Origin: Procambarus clarkii
Taxonomy: Eukaryota; Arthropoda; Malacostraca; Decapoda; Cambaridae
NCBI RefSeq assembly: GCF_040958095.1
Contig: NC_091198.1
Location: 29,664,597-29,728,596 of the forward strand
Length of the DNA: 64,000 nt
Reading direction: 5' to 3'
The position numbers and the translations under genes are program-made. This document shows positions 60,723-64,000 of the stretch, piece after piece (within the stretch, counting starts at the first letter, position 1; every line of letters starts with the position of its first letter). The notes under the pieces were generated by a model. That model made no database searches. It was not told the origin of the DNA and saw only the letters and a list, made by a program, of their open reading frames with translations.

Positions 60723-60808
<86 letters not shown>
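60723..60808. repeat. (TG)n microsatellite
   Basis: About 86 bp of pure TG between two LINE copies. Confidence 0.98.
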
Positions 60809-60811
<3 letters not shown>

Positions 60812-61380
60812 CACTTATCTGTGTCTGCAGGATCGAGTATTGACTCTTGGATCCCGCCTTTCGAGCATCGGTTGTTTACAGCAATGTCTATGGTCCTATT
60901 TCCCTATCATACCTAGTTTCAAAATTATGAATAGTATTTGCTTCCACAACCTGTTCCTTAAGTGCATTCCATTTTCCTACTACTCTCACGCAAAAAGAAA
61001 ACTTCCTAACATCCCTATGACTCATCTGAATTTCCAGCTTCCACCCATGTCCCCTCGTTCTGTTACTATTCCATGTGAAACTTTTGTCTATGTCCATTCT
61101 GTCAATCCCCCTGAGTATTTTATACGTTCCTAACATGTCCCCCCCTCTCCATTCTTTCTAGTGTCGTAAGGCACAGTTCCTTCAGGCGCTCCTCATACCC
61201 TATCCCTCGTAACTCTGGGACGAGTCTCGTTGCAAACCTCTAAACCTTTTCCAGTTTCTTTGTATGCTTCTTCAGATGGGGACTCCATGATTAGGCGGCA
61301 TACTCTAATACTGGCCTCATGTAGGCAGTGTAAAGCACCCTAAATGCCTCCTTACTTAGGTTTCTGAATGATGTTCTAAC

Positions 61381-61655
61381 TTTTTTTTTTTTTTTTTTTT
61401 TAGATATATACAAGAGTTGTTACATTCTTGTACAGCCACTAGTACACGTAGCGTTTCGGGCAGGTCCCTGGAATACGATCCCCGCCGCGAAGAATCGTTG
61501 TTACAACCAAGTATCCATTTTACTGTTACGTTAACCTGAGGCTACAGTTAAGGATTTGCGCCCAGTAAATCCACCCCGGCCAGGATACGAACCCATGACA
61601 AAGCGCTCGCGGAACGCCAGGCTTTGTGTCTTACCACTACACCACAGAGACTGAG
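61381..61655 (-). mobile_element. tRNA-derived SINE, family 1, nested in LINE
   Basis: Starts with poly(T) of about 22 on the plus strand. The minus strand shows the tRNA-like head with GTAGTGGTAAGACAC and GGTTCGTATCC near 61590-61645. It interrupts the LINE thumb region. Confidence 0.9.
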
Positions 61656-62187
61656 AAACTTTTGCCAGCGAAGAATATGCTGCTGTCGTTATCCTATTAT
61701 TATTAATATGTGCTTTAGGACATAGATTAGGTGTTACGTCCATGCCCAGGTCTCTTTCTTGCGTCGTCCCAGGTAGGCAGTTCCCCTTCATTGTGTACTG
61801 TCCCTTTGGTCTCCAATCACCTAGTCCGATTTTTAGAAGTTTACATTTGCTTGTTGAACTCTAGTAGACATTTCTCTGACCTTCTCTGCAACCTGTGCAG
61901 GTCCTCTTGGAGGATCCTGCATTCCTCATCTGTCACAACTCTTCTCATCAAGTTTACGTCATCCGTGAACATTGACATGTAGGACTCTACCCCTGTAAAC
62001 GTGTCGTTAACATATATTAGAAATAGAATTGGTCCCAGCACCGATCCTTGTGGTACTCCAGTCGTTACTGTTCACCAGTCCGACTTCCCGCCCCTTACAG
62101 TAACTCTTTGGCTCCTTCCTGTTAGGTAGTTCCTTATCCATGCTAGGACCTTTCCTCCCACCCCCGCCTGCCTCTCGAGTTTGAACA

Positions 62188-62469
62188 GCAGTCTCCGTGG
62201 TGTAGTGGTAAGACACTCGCCTGGCGTTCCGCGAGCGCTCTGTCATGGGTTCGTATCCTGGCCGGGGAGGATTTACTGGGCGCAATTCCTTAACTGTAGC
62301 CTCTGTTTAACGCAACAGTAAAATGTGTACTTGGATGAAAAAACGATTCTTCGCGGCAGGGGATCGTATTCCAGGGACCATAGGATTAAGGACTTGCCCG
62401 AAACGCTACGCGTACTAGTGGATGTACAAGAATGTAATAACTCTTGTATATATCTCAAAAAAAAAAAAA
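62188..62469 (+). mobile_element. tRNA-derived SINE, family 1, nested in LINE
   Basis: Plus strand with the same A-box and B-box motifs and a poly(A) tail of about 12. It lies in the RT palm of the LINE, opposite in orientation to the SINE at 61381. Confidence 0.92.
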
Positions 62470-62996
62470 TGTGTGGTACTGTATCAAAGGCTTTTTGGCA
62501 GTCCAGAAATATGCAGTCTACCCAACTATCTCAGTCCTGTCTTATCCTCGTTATTTTATCATAGTATTCCAAAAGGTTTGTTAGGCACGATTTCCTTTTC
62601 CAGAACCCATGTTGATGTTTGTTCACAAACCTAACGTTCTCCAGGTGTGCAACCAGTCGTAGCCTAATTATTCTTTCCAGTACTTTACAGGGGATGCTTG
62701 TCAGTGATACAGGTCTATAGTTAAGTGCCTCCTCCCTATCCCCTTTCTTGAAAATCGGTACGACATTTGCCTTCTTCCAGCAACTGGGCAATTCTCCCGA
62801 CATAAGTGACTCATTAAAGATCATTACCAGAGTCACACTGAGGGCCTGTGCTGCCTCTTTTAGTATCCACGGTGATACTTTGTCTGGTCCAACTGCTTTA
62901 TTTGCATCCAGTGTTGTCAACTGTTTCATTACCTCCCCTGCTGTCACCTCTATATCTGTATAGTCTTTGATCAACCTGTTCTCGCACTTTCTTTCA

Positions 62997-63335
62997 GTCA
63001 ATATTGACTTATTAAACAAGTGCATATGTGACATACTAATTTATTGTGAATAATTTAGTTTACCTTGAAAAGCTTCATAGAAAACACCGACCTTACCTAA
63101 CCTTCTTAGTATGATAAGATAAGCATCTTATTGTTTCGTAATTACAATTAATACGTAACCTATACCTATAATAGGTTAAGTAATAACTGTAATTACGAAG
63201 CAATAAGATGCTTATCTTAACATACTAAGAAGGTTAGGTAAGGTCAGTGTTTTCTATGAAGCTTTTCAAGGAAAACTAAAATATTCACAATAAATTAGTA
63301 TGTCACATGCACGTATTTAATAAGTCAATATTGAC
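62997..63335. mobile_element. Third hairpin MITE, nested in LINE
   Basis: 339 bp, almost entirely two inverted arms of about 150 bp around a short loop near 63160. The termini read GTCAATATTGAC, itself a 12-bp perfect palindrome. The arms contain TTACCTAACCTTCTTAGTAT and its complement. LINE coding sequence resumes on either side. Confidence 0.9.
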
Positions 63336-64000
63336 TATACGAAAGTGGTAGAACGGGTTGCTTTCATCTAGGGTAATCTTTTCTAACAATGGGAGCTGCT
63401 CAGGCTCGGTAGTGAACACCCCTTGGAAACTGGCATTCGGTGCCTCTCAGATTTCCTTGTCACTTTCTGTATATGCCCCCTCTGTTTTCCTTAGTCTTGT
63501 CACTTGGTCGTTCACCGACATTTTTCTTCTTATATGGCTATGTAGTAATTTAGGTTGCTTTTTCGTTTTGATCGCAATATCGTTCTCATAGTCCCTTTCC
63601 GATGTTCGTCTTATGTTAATGTAATCGTTCCTAGCTCTGTTGCATCTGATCTGATCCTGTTGTCCTCTGTCCTTTGTCTTCTATACTTCCTCCACTCCCG
63701 CCTGCTGGCCATTTTTGCTTCCTGACACAGTCTACTAAACCATGGGTTATTATATTCCCTCTTATTTTTTCCCTTTACTGTTGGTATAAATCACTCTTCG
63801 ACCTCCTGGCATTTCCGTATGACTAGGTCCATCATATCTTGGATTGTTTTTCCTCTAATTTCTTCCTCCCACTGCACTTCTCCCAGATAGTCCCTTATCC
63901 TCCTGTAGTCCCCTTTCCTGTAGTCAACTCTCCTTTCCCAGACCTATTGTCCCATGGTCACAAGTTTGAATTCCATCATGTAGTCAAAGACTAGGACCCA

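Larger units (their letters stand above)
60809..64000 (-). mobile_element. Second LINE subfamily, long copy with nested insertions
   Basis: Minus strand: the C-terminal block (61136-60888, LRGIDRMDIDKSF), thumb and palm pieces at 61180-62180 (GPILFLIYVNDTF near 62040, MFTDDVNLMRRV near 61970) and finger 63034-62531 (AVGPDKVSPWILKEAAQ, ANVVPIFKKGDREEALNYR). Linker and endonuclease remains run from 63340 to the window edge. A Phe-Thr-Asp-Asp replaces the usual F/YADD. Two SINEs and a hairpin MITE interrupt it. It runs off the window. Confidence 0.83.

Overview
This window is intergenic, repeat-dominated eukaryotic DNA. No host single-copy gene, rRNA or functional tRNA gene was recognised. The abundance of (TTAGG)n-type motifs (the arthropod telomeric repeat), long (AT)n/(AC)n/(GA)n microsatellites, tRNA-derived SINEs, CR1-like LINEs and hairpin MITEs suggests an arthropod. 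I infer a decapod crustacean such as a crayfish, but this rests on recollection of repeat style, not on a host gene.

Region by region. (1) 1-889: the end of a non-LTR retrotransposon ORF1 with a zinc knuckle, minus strand, running off the window. (2) About 1486-10472: a decayed endogenous DNA virus/transposon of the adintovirus/Maverick-Polinton group, all genes on the minus strand. In transcription order it holds a protein-primed family B DNA polymerase, an FtsK/HerA-type packaging ATPase, a retroviral-type integrase C-terminus with chromodomain (catalytic core missing), a small basic protein, a hypothetical protein, a penton-like minor capsid protein, a PX-like core protein, a double jelly-roll-type major capsid protein and an adenain-like protease. 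Most genes carry stops or frameshifts; two small ones are still open. (3) 10731-18410: a Ty3/gypsy LTR retrotransposon (minus strand) with about 2.3-kb LTRs inserted in an (AT)n tract. It keeps gag-protease but has lost most of pol. (4) 18411-22064: six copies of a hairpin MITE carrying TTAGG-like repeats, plus a second, larger hairpin element, all separated by (AT)n. (5) 22067-33.5 kb: a related LTR-like sequence, decayed LINE pieces, several minisatellites, two SINE families and two copies of an unnamed dispersed repeat. (6) 33.7-64 kb: at least nine copies or fragments of CR1/L2-like LINEs in both orientations, a Jockey-like ORF1, an RTE-like scrap, SINEs, minisatellites and a third hairpin MITE, often nested.

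Functionally, the viral module would once have encoded genome replication (polymerase), integration (integrase), virion assembly (two capsid proteins, core proteins, protease) and packaging (ATPase). The LTR element depends on others for reverse transcription. One SINE family ends in the same 3' sequence as the CR1-like LINEs, which suggests the LINE machinery mobilises it.
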